Source: Bacteroidales bacterium (GTDB lineage: Bacteria > Bacteroidota > Bacteroidia > Bacteroidales > F082). Taken from it: 64,000 nucleotides of DNA. Shown piece by piece: positions 1 through 8,872 of this stretch (positions are counted from its first letter, which is position 1; every line of letters starts with the position of its first letter). Location: NCBI GenBank assembly GCA_015493525.1, contig WGCY01000019.1:1-64000 (forward strand), given 5' to 3'. The notes beneath the pieces are model-generated. The model ran no database searches. It saw nothing but the letters and a program-made list of their open reading frames with translations, and had not been told where the DNA came from. A program made the position numbers and the translations under genes.

Positions 1-191
1 TTGGCGATTTAGGGAGCAAATTAAGAAACTTTTAACCTTTCAGCGAAAGGTGCAGGGATTTTTTCTCTGCCCTTTCCTGAAAAATTATTTTTTCCTTTTT
101 CTTCCTCCCTTTTTCGCAACTATAAGTCGCATTTCTTAATTGAACTTACGGAAACAGATATTTTTTGCAGAATACAGGACAGACAGGAGGA

Positions 192-222
192 TTGCCGCCA
201 ATACGATTTTTCTTTATCTTTG
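192..222 (+). promoter_or_regulatory. Bacteroidota-type promoter of yifB
   Basis: A TTG at 192-194 is followed after 20 bases by TATCTTTG at 215-222, matching the Bacteroidota pattern of a -33 TTG and a -7 TAnnTTTG. Transcription would start near 228. That excludes the upstream in-frame ATG at 165 and points to the ATG at 252. Bases 1-191 hold no gene I can support; a short hairpin (CCTTTC at 36-41, GAAAGG at 45-50) is the only structure seen there. Confidence 0.7.
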
Positions 223-251
223 TAGGACACGATTCAAAAAAGAAAGCCCCA

Positions 252-1790
252 ATGCTTGCCAAGACGTACGGAAGTGCAATATATGGTATTGATGCACTGA
301 TTATTACCATCGAAGTTAATGTGGGAAAAGGTTCCAAATTTTTTCTGGTAGGTTTACCCGATAATGCGGTAAAAGAGAGCCACGAACGGATATTGGCAGC
401 CCTTGGCAACGTGGGAAAGAAATTCCCCAAACGGAGGGTCGTCATCAACATGGCACCTGCCGACATAAAAAAAGAAGGCTCCGCTTACGACCTGCCCATT
501 GCGCTGGGACTTTTGGCGGCCTCTTCACAAATCAAAAGCGAACATCTCCATGAGTATGTTGTTATGGGCGAGCTCTCGCTTGATGGGACCCTGAAACCCA
601 TAAAAGGGGCATTGCCCATAGCCCTCATTGCCAAGCAGCAAGGCTTTTCCGGCGTTATAGTCCCCGTTGAGAATGCCCCTGAAGCGGCCATCGTTGATGA
701 GATTGATGTTTATGGTGCGCATCATTTGTTGGAAGTATGTGATTTTTTGGATGACCTGAAGCCGCTGCAAAAGTTCTCCGGGAACAGGGAAGGACTGTTT
801 CTGAAAGATATAAATCATTTTGATTTTGATTTTTCAGAAGTTAAAGGACAGGAAAACATAAAACGGGCATTGGAAATTGCAGCCGCCGGTGGCCATAATG
901 TGATACTCATTGGGCCGCCCGGTTCCGGAAAAACCATGCTGGCCAAACGTATTCCCTCTATTTTGCCTCCCATGTCGCTCGAAGAGGCCATCGAAACGAC
1001 CAAAATTCATTCCGTATCCGGTATTCTGAAAAGCAGCTCTTCGCTTATCATTACACGGCCTTTCCGTTCTCCGCACCATACCATTAGCGATGCCGGACTT
1101 GTTGGGGGAGGCCCTTATCCACAACCCGGGGAGATTTCCCTGGCCCATAACGGCGTTTTATTTTTAGATGAACTGCCTGAGTTCAAACGCACTGTTCTCG
1201 AAGTAATGCGCCAGCCCATGGAAGATCGGATTGTTACCATTTCGCGGGCCCGAATATCGGTAGCGTACCCGGCAAGCTTTATGCTGGTTGCCGCCATGAA
1301 CCCCTGTCCCTGTGGCTATTACAACCACCCAACCCGTGCCTGTGTCTGTTCGCCCGGAGCAGTGAAAAGGTACCTGAACCGTATTTCCGGCCCGCTGTTT
1401 GACCGGATTGACCTCCATGTGGAAGTAATTCCTGTTCCCTTTAAAGATTTGTCCGGGGAACGGGCAGGAGAGACGAGTGCCGTTATCCGGCAAAGGGTGA
1501 TAAAAGCCCGGGAAGTTCAGACAGAACGTTTTAAAGAAAACGACACGACACACAACAATGCACAGATGTCGCGCAAGGAGCTCAACCTCTACTGTAAGCT
1601 TGACAAAGAAAGCCAACAACTTCTGAAAACAGCCATGGAGCGGTTAAGCCTGTCTGCCCGTGCCTACGACCGCATTATTAAGGTTTCACGAACAATTGCC
1701 GACCTGGCAAACAGTCAGGATATACAACCTCATCACCTTGCCGAAGCCATCCAATACCGCAGCCTTGACCGCGAAAGTTGGGGAGACTAA
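252..1790 (+). CDS. YifB/ComM family Mg-chelatase-like AAA+ ATPase
   Basis: The 512-residue protein belongs to the YifB/ComM family, AAA+ helicase-like ATPases related to the Mg-chelatase ChlI subunit. In naturally transformable bacteria ComM promotes branch migration during DNA uptake; the role in Bacteroidota is not settled. Visible are an N-terminal ChlI-like domain (about 1-130), the Walker A motif GPPGSGKT at about 221-228, a Walker [10 protein letters not shown] near 302, and the Cys cluster [10 protein letters not shown]...CVC typical of the family. The ATG at 252 is chosen because the promoter box at 215-222 lies downstream of the earlier ATG at 165 and because [15 protein letters not shown] is the usual family N-terminus. 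The gene stands alone. Confidence 0.95.
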   Translation: MLAKTYGSAIYGIDALIITIEVNVGKGSKFFLVGLPDNAVKESHERILAALGNVGKKFPKRRVVINMAPADIKKEGSAYDLPIALGLLAASSQIKSEHLHEYVVMGELSLDGTLKPIKGALPIALIAKQQGFSGVIVPVENAPEAAIVDEIDVYGAHHLLEVCDFLDDLKPLQKFSGNREGLFLKDINHFDFDFSEVKGQENIKRALEIAAAGGHNVILIGPPGSGKTMLAKRIPSILPPMSLEEAIETTKIHSVSGILKSSSSLIITRPFRSPHHTISDAGLVGGGPYPQPGEISLAHNGVLFLDELPEFKRTVLEVMRQPMEDRIVTISRARISVAYPASFMLVAAMNPCPCGYYNHPTRACVCSPGAVKRYLNRISGPLFDRIDLHVEVIPVPFKDLSGERAGETSAVIRQRVIKAREVQTERFKENDTTHNNAQMSRKELNLYCKLDKESQQLLKTAMERLSLSARAYDRIIKVSRTIADLANSQDIQPHHLAEAIQYRSLDRESWGD

Positions 1791-1791
1791 G

Positions 1792-1840
1792 GAATGATGA
1801 ATGAAGAATGAAGAATGAAGAATGAAAAATGAGGAATAAA
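1792..1840. repeat. Seven copies of a 7-bp unit (GAATGAA)
   Basis: Directly after the yifB stop, seven consecutive 7-bp units run from 1792 to 1840: GAATGAT, four exact GAATGAA, AAATGAG and GAATAAA. It fills most of the gap between the convergent yifB and chaN-like genes. It could be slippage-prone. There is no sign that it is transcribed with a function. Confidence 0.8.
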
Positions 1841-1853
1841 GGCTGAAAACGGG

Positions 1854-2717
1854 TTAATACGTTGTTGTCATATCATCGGGGGCCACAACAATGAAATCGG
1901 CCCGGTTGATATTTTTCCCTGCAAGTGTATCAATGTCTTTTTGTTCCACCGTGGTAACCGTAATAATCTTTAACCCGGGTTTGTATTTGTTCAGGTACCA
2001 CAGAATTCCCTGATGAAAATCGGAATGATAGGACCCTTCGTAATGGATAAAAAGTTTTCCGTCTCCGGCATATTTGGCAATGGAAGCGGCCATAGTGGCA
2101 TCTTTTATCGCTTGTGCTTCGGGAAGGTTAGGGTTACTATGCCCCATGCCTTTCATCATGGCAAGCATATCTTTATAACATTTTACGTTTGGGTCGTACA
2201 GAATGGGCAGCGGGGCGATATACGATTTTGCATCCGGAGACAATGAGTCCAGGGCTTTCAGGCCGTGGTCGTAAACAACGCCTGCATATCGCCGCGGGAT
2301 ATTGGTAGCAATAAACGGCAGGTGATGTTTTTTGGCAAACATTACCAGCGGCTTGTAATCGGTTTTATAATTGGGCCATAACCGCGCCTCCTGTTCAAAA
2401 TAGACTTTGGCTATTTTCCCGGAAAGGTATTCATTCAGCATCAGCTGGTTGTCACGCTCAAACATCTCAGCTCCCAGGATAACATTTCCATTGCGTGCTT
2501 TGTAAAGGTCTTTGGTAATCTGGAGTTCCAGCCAATGGCTGATGGGATTGTTATGTTGTTCACCGAAAAAAACCACATCGGCATCTTTGGCAACGGCAAT
2601 CATCTTTTGGTATTTCACCATTTTGCCTTTGGCATTGTAAAGGCGATAGGCTGGTTTGTCACTTTTAAAAGCGGTAAAAACCACCAAAAGGCTTAAAAAT
2701 AAAACGAGTTTTTTCAT
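1854..2717 (-). CDS. ChaN-like haem-binding periplasmic protein (PF04187 type)
   Basis: The 287-residue protein resembles the ChaN / Cofac_haem_bdg family, iron-regulated proteins that bind haem. Supporting motifs are VVFFGEQHNNP near the N-terminus, GAEMFERDNQ around residue 95, and HYEGSYHSDFHQGI near the C-terminus. The N-terminus (MKKLVLFLSLLVVFTAF) is a signal peptide. A clear lipobox cysteine is missing, unlike some ChaN lipoproteins, so the protein may be soluble in the periplasm. It converges on yifB and starts 23 bases downstream of the cytidine deaminase stop, so the two may be co-transcribed. The family call is firm; the haem role is inferred from the family. Confidence 0.85.
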   Translation of the reverse strand: MKKLVLFLSLLVVFTAFKSDKPAYRLYNAKGKMVKYQKMIAVAKDADVVFFGEQHNNPISHWLELQITKDLYKARNGNVILGAEMFERDNQLMLNEYLSGKIAKVYFEQEARLWPNYKTDYKPLVMFAKKHHLPFIATNIPRRYAGVVYDHGLKALDSLSPDAKSYIAPLPILYDPNVKCYKDMLAMMKGMGHSNPNLPEAQAIKDATMAASIAKYAGDGKLFIHYEGSYHSDFHQGILWYLNKYKPGLKIITVTTVEQKDIDTLAGKNINRADFIVVAPDDMTTTY

Positions 2718-2740
2718 AACCGGGATGTTAATGGTGTAAT

Positions 2741-3232
2741 TTATTTTTTCTTCAGTTTTTCTTCATAAAAAGTCAGGGGCAACAGATTTTCTATGCCCTC
2801 GGTCATATTCACCGGGCCTGACTCCCCACGCATGAGGATTTTAATTTTGTTTTTTTGACGGCTTTCCGTCTCGGCAATTACCTGACGGCAGGTGCCGCAG
2901 GGTGAAATGGGTTTGTTCATCACAAAATGGTCGGCATGTGCCGATATGGCAAGAGATTTTACCGCGATACCGGGAAATTTTGAATTGGCATAAAACAAGG
3001 CAACCCGTTCGGCACACAATCCGGCAGGATAAGCAGCATTTTCCTGGTTTGATCCGCAGATAATCTCCCCATTCTCAAGTAAAACAGCAGCCCCAACATG
3101 AAATTCGGAATAGGGGGCATAAGATTGGGAAGCACTGTCGGCAGCCATCTGCAATAACTTCTGATCATCTTTTGTAAGCTCGGAAAGCTCCGAAAACTCG
3201 GTAATCTTTATTTTAATTTCTCTTGTATTCAT
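2741..3232 (-). CDS. cdd: Cytidine deaminase
   Basis: Zn-dependent deamination of cytidine and deoxycytidine to uridine forms, pyrimidine salvage. The 163-residue product has the small tetrameric CDA layout: HVGAAVLLENGEIICGSNQE, then the Zn/catalytic LCAERVA (Cys and Glu) and PCGTCRQ (the second Cys pair). The reading frame stays open upstream to 3481, but that extension overlaps the end of the neighbouring membrane protein and lacks CDA character, so MNTREIK at 3232 is taken as the start. It lies just upstream of the ChaN-like gene on the same strand. Confidence 0.95.
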   Translation of the reverse strand: MNTREIKIKITEFSELSELTKDDQKLLQMAADSASQSYAPYSEFHVGAAVLLENGEIICGSNQENAAYPAGLCAERVALFYANSKFPGIAVKSLAISAHADHFVMNKPISPCGTCRQVIAETESRQKNKIKILMRGESGPVNMTEGIENLLPLTFYEEKLKKK

Positions 3233-3338
3233 GTACTCAAAATTTATTGCTAAAGTAGAAAAAATAACCGTGTATCCGTTTTGTACAATTAGGATATATT
3301 CAAAGCATCCCCAAAAGAAGGCTTTCTCTGTTTTCATC

Positions 3339-5009
3339 TTAACGGGACGACGGTTCTTTTGGCTTTTCTTTTCCAAACATGAGCAATGAGGCAAAAAAGG
3401 CAAACAGGGTAACGCCGCTGTGCATCTCCAATGTGTCGTCGGAAAGCATGGACACAAGCAAAATAACATAAAAAACCACAAAGAAATAATCGTTGAAACT
3501 GTGTGTCTTCAGCGGTGGATAAATTAGGGCAAAAAGAAAATAAAGAAACCCAAAAATACCGAAAGAGGCAAAAACCCCAATGTATTGGTTATGGGCAATA
3601 TATCCAAAACAATGCGCAACCCCCGAATTCATTATACGGTATTGCTCTCCGAGGGACTCTCTCAAATCACCCGTGCCTACGCCTGTCCAAAAATTCTGTT
3701 TGGCAAGTACCAGGGCGGCACGTAGAAATTCATAACGTTGCAAGACAGAGTTCCCTTCCGCCTTTCCCGTTTTTTTGAAGTTCTCCCAACCGGTGAGGAA
3801 TATCAGTAACCGGCTGCGCAAACCCGGATGGGCTACATAATTATAGTTGGCAACCCCCTGCTGGATATACCCGACATCCTTATCGGTCAGCCGGCTTACC
3901 CCTACAGAATCTTTGGTTAAGCCTTTGGACGTCATGTAACGAATTAAAGTGTATTGGATTTGATTCCCTTTCCCGTCACGGGAACCGAAACCGAGGCTGC
4001 TGCGCTTGTCCCATGCCTTTTTTAACTCCGGGATACAAAGGTAAGCTCCCACATAACGGCCATCTTCGATGCCATAATTGACCGTGTCGAAAACGTATTT
4101 ATTCCCAAGGGCTGTATATTTTACCGGATTTTTCAAAGTGGCAGAGCGGACATGTGTCATACGTGTAACTTCCTTTTTCACATAAAGATAACTCCCGTAT
4201 GGAACAATTATAAACGCCAAAACAATCCCTGCTTTCACCCATCGTTTCTTTGTTTGAAAACCAAAATATATCATCACGCCCATAGCCAGCAGCAGCAGCA
4301 GGCTTAAAGCGGTAAGCGACTCCATTTTTATGAGAAACCAGACAAACCAAACAATGAGGAGGCCCATAAGAAGTTTCTGTAACCGGCTGAAATAAGGGTC
4401 TTTCACAACAAAATATGCCAGTGCCATAATACCAAAACTAACATTAAGGCCAAAACGAATGGCTGAGATAAAAGGAGAGAACTCCCGTACATTGGTAAAA
4501 TTCCCCGATATTATTTTCAAGGCCCCGGCCAAAGTTCCCACCAGAATAGCGGCCACATAGAATAACATCAATTGGCGAAAACCGGCATAATCAATTTTAG
4601 AAGTGCTTGAAAAGACCAGCGGAAACAGCACAAGTGGCAACATAATACGCAAAGTATGCGTAGCCTGGTCAAAATTGGCCGTAAAAAACAATCCGGCAAT
4701 TTCCAACAAATAAATTCCGGCGAAAACAACAGCTGCCTTATTTTGAAGAAACAACCTTGTCTTTTCCACACTGCTCTCCCTGGCCAGTGCCCACAGGTAT
4801 TTTAATAAAATAAACAGGCCCTTTAAAAAACCTTTTTGTTTAAAAAAACGGATGGCCACGCTGGATTGAAAATCGGACCATAACCACAAAGCCAGCAGCA
4901 GGAAAGAACCCACACTCATAAAATACCTGGACAGCGGCAGGCTGACGGCAATCAGTACCAGCACATAAAAGTATATCTTTTGGAAAACAATGTTTTTACC
5001 GTCTGCCAT
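3339..5009 (-). CDS. O-antigen ligase/polymerase-like membrane protein
   Basis: A 556-residue polytopic inner-membrane protein with about ten or more hydrophobic segments. It has the features of the Wzy/WaaL (O-antigen ligase, PF04932) family: a long periplasmic loop between about 300 and 450, then GVGTGDLRESLGEQY and AHNQYIGVFASFGIFGFLYF, the usual C-terminal signature with His. Such proteins polymerise surface polysaccharide or transfer it to lipid A core or other acceptors. No other glycan genes flank it, so the substrate cannot be named. It lies between the S41 protease and cytidine deaminase, all on the same strand. Loop length and motif support the superfamily, not the exact reaction. 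Confidence 0.8.
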   Translation of the reverse strand: MADGKNIVFQKIYFYVLVLIAVSLPLSRYFMSVGSFLLLALWLWSDFQSSVAIRFFKQKGFLKGLFILLKYLWALARESSVEKTRLFLQNKAAVVFAGIYLLEIAGLFFTANFDQATHTLRIMLPLVLFPLVFSSTSKIDYAGFRQLMLFYVAAILVGTLAGALKIISGNFTNVREFSPFISAIRFGLNVSFGIMALAYFVVKDPYFSRLQKLLMGLLIVWFVWFLIKMESLTALSLLLLLAMGVMIYFGFQTKKRWVKAGIVLAFIIVPYGSYLYVKKEVTRMTHVRSATLKNPVKYTALGNKYVFDTVNYGIEDGRYVGAYLCIPELKKAWDKRSSLGFGSRDGKGNQIQYTLIRYMTSKGLTKDSVGVSRLTDKDVGYIQQGVANYNYVAHPGLRSRLLIFLTGWENFKKTGKAEGNSVLQRYEFLRAALVLAKQNFWTGVGTGDLRESLGEQYRIMNSGVAHCFGYIAHNQYIGVFASFGIFGFLYFLFALIYPPLKTHSFNDYFFVVFYVILLVSMLSDDTLEMHSGVTLFAFFASLLMFGKEKPKEPSSR

Positions 5010-5048
5010 GAAATGTATCCTTATTTAACAAACGGTGCAAGATAAGTA

Positions 5049-6722
5049 TTATTTTTCTTTCTTCTGTTCCGCTTTGCCCGTCAGGATAGAACCGTACAGG
5101 CTTTTATCATTCAGTATGCTGACAGCTTTGTCCACCTCTTTGTCATTTATCAGGGCTGAAGCGGTTTTTCCCTTTTGGTAATAATAGCGGGTAGCAATTT
5201 CTACACGGAGCATCTCCTCAATCTGCTTTTTGTGCTTTTCGATATCCTGTTTCTTTTCTGCTTTAAGCTCATTGGCAAGGCTGTCCAGCGTAGGCTTTAA
5301 AGCTTTGAAATAATCTTCCCTTTTGGCACTTTGTTGCAACCTTTTAATCAATGACCCGGTTTCGGTTTTGTAGTTAAAGCCTTTGTCCAGGACAAATTTC
5401 TTAAACTGACTGAAAGTGGAATCGCTTATGCGGAATTGCGTGGGCGGGGCAATAGATTTATGGTGCAGGCAAAAAGTATTGGCAAAATCAAAAATGTAAT
5501 TTTGGGCATACAAATCAGCCGAAACCTGACTAAAAACCGCCGGTTTCATAACAATGTCAGGTTTTATGCCACCACCATCGCGCACCACACGGCCATCTGC
5601 CGTTTTAAAGGCGTGGGTCAGTGAATCAGGAACACGCACAGGGCCTCCGTTTTTGCCTCTGTCAAAATAGTCGATAGCCTGAATACAACGTCCACTGGGG
5701 ATATAATACTTGGCAATGGTAATTTTAATTTTTCCGCCATACGGCAAAGCTACCGTATTTTGCACCAGCCCTTTTCCAAAGGTACGCTGGCCGATGATAA
5801 CGCCCCTGTCAAGGTCCTGCATGGAACCGGAAACAATTTCCGAAGCGGAAGCTGTATTTCCGTTTACCAGAATGGCAAGTGGTATCTTACGGTCGAGTAC
5901 CGGCCCGGGGGTTTTGTAATCCATGTTGTTCGACAACAGTTTCCCTTTTGTGGTAACGATGGTCTGTCCTTTTTTTACAAAGATATTGGCAATTTTAACC
6001 GCCTCGTTCAGCAGCCCGCCACCATTGTTGCGCAAATCAAGAATTATCCCTTTTATGTTGTGATTTTCTTTTAAACTAATAAAAGCGTTGCGTACATCGT
6101 TGGCGGCATTGGGGCTGAATTGCGTGAGCCTGATATAGCCGATATCGTTACCGACCATCCCGTAATATGGCACATTGGGAATTTTAATTTGTTCACGGGC
6201 AAGGGTTAACGTTGTGTCTTTGGTTGCCCCGAAATGTCGTATGGTCAGTTGAAAATGAGACCCTGGATCGCCTTTCAGGAGCTTACTTACTGCCAGGGAA
6301 GTCAGCCCTTTGGCAGATTTTCCGTTAATGGAAATGATTTTATCTCCGGCTTTTAGCCCTGCTTTCTGTGCCGGGAAACCTTCATAAGGTTCTGTAATAA
6401 CCACATAATCACCCTGTTTCTGGATCATGGAGCCGATACCGCCATAAATTCCGCTCAGCATCAGGTTGAAATCAGACATGTTTTTCTCGGGGACATAAAC
6501 CGTATAAGGGTCCATTTTTCCCAGCATATCTGTAATCGCCGTTTGTGTGAGCTGCACCGGATGAATGGTATCCACATAGTTCAGGTTCAGCTGGTTCATT
6601 ACGCCGGAGAATATTTCAATACTTTTGGCAACCTTAAAATTGTTGTTGTCCTGGGCTTTCAGCCCGAAAGTGGCTAGCAGGAGCAAGCCGATAATTAAAA
6701 TATGTTTTTTTGTCATCATCAT
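5049..6722 (-). CDS. S41 family C-terminal processing peptidase (CtpA/Prc type)
   Basis: A 557-residue exported serine protease. It has a signal peptide (about 1-23), a PDZ domain (about 85-165, with GGIGSMIQKQGDYVVIT and AGLKAGDKIISINGK) and the S41 catalytic domain (about 180-370). The nucleophile is probably Ser292 in NGNTASASEI and the general base Lys317 in TFGKGLVQ, 25 residues apart as in CtpA enzymes. The C-terminal 150 residues are charged and helical. Such enzymes trim or degrade envelope proteins from the C-terminus. Three successive ATG codons (6722, 6719, 6716) are possible starts. It sits 9 bases downstream of yidD and may belong to the rnpA-yidD transcript. Confidence 0.92.
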   Translation of the reverse strand: MMMTKKHILIIGLLLLATFGLKAQDNNNFKVAKSIEIFSGVMNQLNLNYVDTIHPVQLTQTAITDMLGKMDPYTVYVPEKNMSDFNLMLSGIYGGIGSMIQKQGDYVVITEPYEGFPAQKAGLKAGDKIISINGKSAKGLTSLAVSKLLKGDPGSHFQLTIRHFGATKDTTLTLAREQIKIPNVPYYGMVGNDIGYIRLTQFSPNAANDVRNAFISLKENHNIKGIILDLRNNGGGLLNEAVKIANIFVKKGQTIVTTKGKLLSNNMDYKTPGPVLDRKIPLAILVNGNTASASEIVSGSMQDLDRGVIIGQRTFGKGLVQNTVALPYGGKIKITIAKYYIPSGRCIQAIDYFDRGKNGGPVRVPDSLTHAFKTADGRVVRDGGGIKPDIVMKPAVFSQVSADLYAQNYIFDFANTFCLHHKSIAPPTQFRISDSTFSQFKKFVLDKGFNYKTETGSLIKRLQQSAKREDYFKALKPTLDSLANELKAEKKQDIEKHKKQIEEMLRVEIATRYYYQKGKTASALINDKEVDKAVSILNDKSLYGSILTGKAEQKKEK

Positions 6723-6731
6723 TATTTGTAT

Positions 6732-6962
6732 TTACGGAACGGGGTCATACCCGCTCCCGCCCCATGGATTACATGAGAGAACTCTTTTTAATGCCATCCA
6801 GCCCCCTTTAAAAGGTCCGTATTTTTTGATGGCTTCCACACTATAAACCGAACAGGTAGGCGTATAACGGCACGATCGGCCAATGTAAGGCGACAATGTA
6901 TATTGATAAACCCTTATCAGCAGTATAAAAAACTTACCGAGTAACCTGCTCATTTTTTTCAT
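6732..6962 (-). CDS. yidD: Membrane protein insertion efficiency factor YidD
   Basis: The 76-residue protein is a clear YidD: an amphipathic N-terminus, then YQYTLSPYIGRSCRYTPTCS and a C-terminal GWMALKRVLSCNPWGGSGYDPVP with the conserved cysteines. It helps YidC insert inner-membrane proteins. Its start lies inside the 3' end of rnpA (29-base overlap), the usual coupling of these two genes. rpmH, the usual upstream neighbour, is not present here. Confidence 0.97.
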   Translation of the reverse strand: MKKMSRLLGKFFILLIRVYQYTLSPYIGRSCRYTPTCSVYSVEAIKKYGPFKGGWMALKRVLSCNPWGGSGYDPVP

Positions 6963-7353
6963 ATAACTGTTGCAAAATTAGAATTATTTTCCTTTCTATC
7001 TCCACGTATTCCATATGGACTTTTGCCGTGTATATCAAACCGATAAGAAGCGTACGCCCGCAGCCATTTTCGTTTTCCGAAGGACATAGGACAGATTTGT
7101 TACGGCGATAGGCTTCGCGCACAAGCCTTTTGACCCGGTTACGGTCAACCGCCCGCTTAAAATTTCGTTTGGGAACAGAAATTAACACTTTGGAAGGATA
7201 TTTTCCGGCATGTCCAAGCGGTAAATAAAATACCTTGAACGGAAAAACAAAGAATGATTTCCCGCTTTTAAAGAGCAAGTCTATCATTTTTTTCTCATGT
7301 AGCCGTTCTTCCCTGGAAAAAGTCTGTTTCAATTTTATCTCTTTTAGCAACAC
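6934..7353 (-). CDS. rnpA: Ribonuclease P protein component
   Basis: The 139-residue basic protein subunit of RNase P, which binds the catalytic RNA and the 5' leader of pre-tRNA. The family signature RNRVKRLVREAYRRNK is present at about 68-83, preceded by VLISVPKRNFKRAVD. The start at MLLKEIKLKQTFS gives a normal family N-terminus (TFSREERL corresponds to the usual sequence before the first helix). It overlaps yidD by 29 bases. A segment with no gene (7354-7552) separates it from the divergent stress-protein gene. Confidence 0.96.
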   Translation of the reverse strand: MLLKEIKLKQTFSREERLHEKKMIDLLFKSGKSFFVFPFKVFYLPLGHAGKYPSKVLISVPKRNFKRAVDRNRVKRLVREAYRRNKSVLCPSENENGCGRTLLIGLIYTAKVHMEYVEIERKIILILQQLYEKNEQVTR

Positions 7354-7520
7354 TGCAAAAATACGCTGATTTATCCAAAGTGCTTTTTATCACAGGTGAA
7401 AACAGGTTTAATTTTAAAGTTATTTAACGAAAGCAGCATGCTGCCTGAACAAGTTGGCCGGTCTTTCACAATTTTTTTGTAAATTGGCAGGCAGGTACAT
7501 TTTACAATGCAATTGTGTTG

Positions 7521-7528
7521 TAACTTTG
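7521..7528 (+). promoter_or_regulatory. -7 box upstream of the first universal stress protein
   Basis: TAACTTTG at 7521-7528 matches TAnnTTTG, 24 bases before the ATG at 7553. A second match, TAAGTTTG, lies at 7539-7546 with a TTG 18 bases upstream (7518-7520); using it would give an almost leaderless mRNA. I cannot decide between them from sequence alone. Confidence 0.5.
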
Positions 7529-7552
7529 TGCGGTAACCTAAGTTTGTAAACT

Positions 7553-8407
7553 ATGAAAACATTACTTGTAGCTTTCGACTTTTCTAAAAATGCCATCCAT
7601 GCGCTGGAATATGCCCTGGTTTATGCAAAAAAAATGCAGGCCACAATAAATCTCGTCTGGATTGACAACTCCAAACCTGCCGACAGCCTTATCCATACCA
7701 TTGATGAAGATTTGCGCATTGAGAAAAAAAACTATCTCAAAAATATCGTTCAGGAATATGCTTCCCGTTATCCCGATATTTCGTTTGATATGTATTTGGG
7801 GAAAGGAAAGATTTATCAGGAAATCAGCAAAGTGGCACACCGGTTAAAAGCGGAACTTATCTTTACGGGTACCCACGGGGTTACCGGTTTTGAGGAATTC
7901 TGGATTGGCAGTAACGCTTATCGCATCACAACCACAGCCCCCTGTCCCGTGGTTACGGTTAACAGCAATTACGAAATCTCGGGAACTGTTTCACAAATTC
8001 TGTTGCCCCTGGACAGCACTTTGGAAACCAATGAAAAACTACCGTTTGCAGCCAATATGGCGGAGGTTTTTGGTGCCAAAATCCATTTGCTTAAAATTTA
8101 TAATACCCCGCTGAGCGTTATCCGCAAACGGATTGATGGATTTGCCAAAGAAGCCGTTAATTTCCTGAAAAGCAAAAATGTAAACTTTGACATTGGAAAA
8201 GTAGAGGCAAACAATATTGTTTCCGGGATTTTATCCTACGCACAGAAAAAAAATATCGATATCATCACCATTATGACCGAACAGGGAAACATAACCTCCA
8301 ACCGTTTTCTCGGCCCCTATGCACAGCAGCTTATCAATACGGCTAAAATTCCGGTTATGAGTTTGCGCTCCATGGATTACGACAATGATGAAGAAGAACA
8401 GGAATAG
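7553..8407 (+). CDS. Universal stress protein with two UspA domains
   Basis: A 284-residue cytoplasmic protein of two UspA-like halves (about 1-140 and 147-275). The first half carries the ATP-binding pattern GTHGVTGFEEFWIGSNA at about 104-120, matching G-2x-G-9x-G/S/N. The second half ends with IMTEQGN...GPYAQQLINTAKIPVMS and lacks a canonical Gly-rich loop, so only the N-terminal half is likely to bind ATP. Roughly the same architecture is seen in the paralogue at 8873, with near-identical core motifs, so the pair arose by duplication. The SPOR-domain gene starts 6 bases after its stop, suggesting one transcript. Confidence 0.93.
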   Translation: MKTLLVAFDFSKNAIHALEYALVYAKKMQATINLVWIDNSKPADSLIHTIDEDLRIEKKNYLKNIVQEYASRYPDISFDMYLGKGKIYQEISKVAHRLKAELIFTGTHGVTGFEEFWIGSNAYRITTTAPCPVVTVNSNYEISGTVSQILLPLDSTLETNEKLPFAANMAEVFGAKIHLLKIYNTPLSVIRKRIDGFAKEAVNFLKSKNVNFDIGKVEANNIVSGILSYAQKKNIDIITIMTEQGNITSNRFLGPYAQQLINTAKIPVMSLRSMDYDNDEEEQE

Positions 8408-8413
8408 GAAAAA

Positions 8414-8851
8414 ATGTTTGAAAAGAAGAAAATGAAAAAAGGAAGAAAAAAAGAGGTTTTTGTATGGATGTTGTTCTTTATGATATCCGGAACCCTTTTT
8501 GCACAGAACAGCCCGGCCGAAACAAACAAGCACTTTATCGGAGATGCGCGTATTGATACGCTGATACAACTGCATATATTACAAAACAAGAAGTTTCCCG
8601 TTATGCCGGGTTTCCGTATCCAGATATTCAAAGAGTCGGGAAATACAGCATTGGACGAAGCCCTGGCAGTTCGCGAACAGTTTGAAAAAAAATACAACCT
8701 GCCTGCCTACATCACATTTAACGAACCTTATTACAGGGTACGCGTAGGTGATTTCAGGACACGACTGGAGGCTATCCGCTTTCTGGAAAAGATAAAACGT
8801 ACCTACCCACTGGCATGGGATATAAAAGATGACATTCAGATTCCTAAATAG
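8414..8851 (+). CDS. SPOR-domain exported protein
   Basis: A 145-residue protein with a membrane-spanning or signal segment at about 16-33 (VFVWMLFFMISGTLFAQ) and a C-terminal SPOR-like domain (about 70-140: FRIQIFKESGNTALDEAL...YRVRVGDFRTRLEAIRFLEKIKR). SPOR domains bind denuded peptidoglycan glycan strands, often at the division site. The start could be MFEKKK (8414) or MKKGRK (8432). It is sandwiched between two universal stress protein genes with gaps of 6 and 21 bases, so the three look like an operon. The function beyond glycan binding is not visible. Confidence 0.85.
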   Translation: MFEKKKMKKGRKKEVFVWMLFFMISGTLFAQNSPAETNKHFIGDARIDTLIQLHILQNKKFPVMPGFRIQIFKESGNTALDEALAVREQFEKKYNLPAYITFNEPYYRVRVGDFRTRLEAIRFLEKIKRTYPLAWDIKDDIQIPK

Positions 8852-8872
8852 TTACTTTTAAAAACAGGGGCC

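Noticed and set aside
165-251. N-terminal extension of yifB from the ATG at 165
   Set aside because: The promoter box at 215-222 is downstream of that ATG, and the extension has no family similarity.
3233-3481. 83-codon extension of cytidine deaminase
   Set aside because: It overlaps the 3' end of the upstream membrane protein gene, and the extra sequence is Cys- and Trp-rich shadow sequence.
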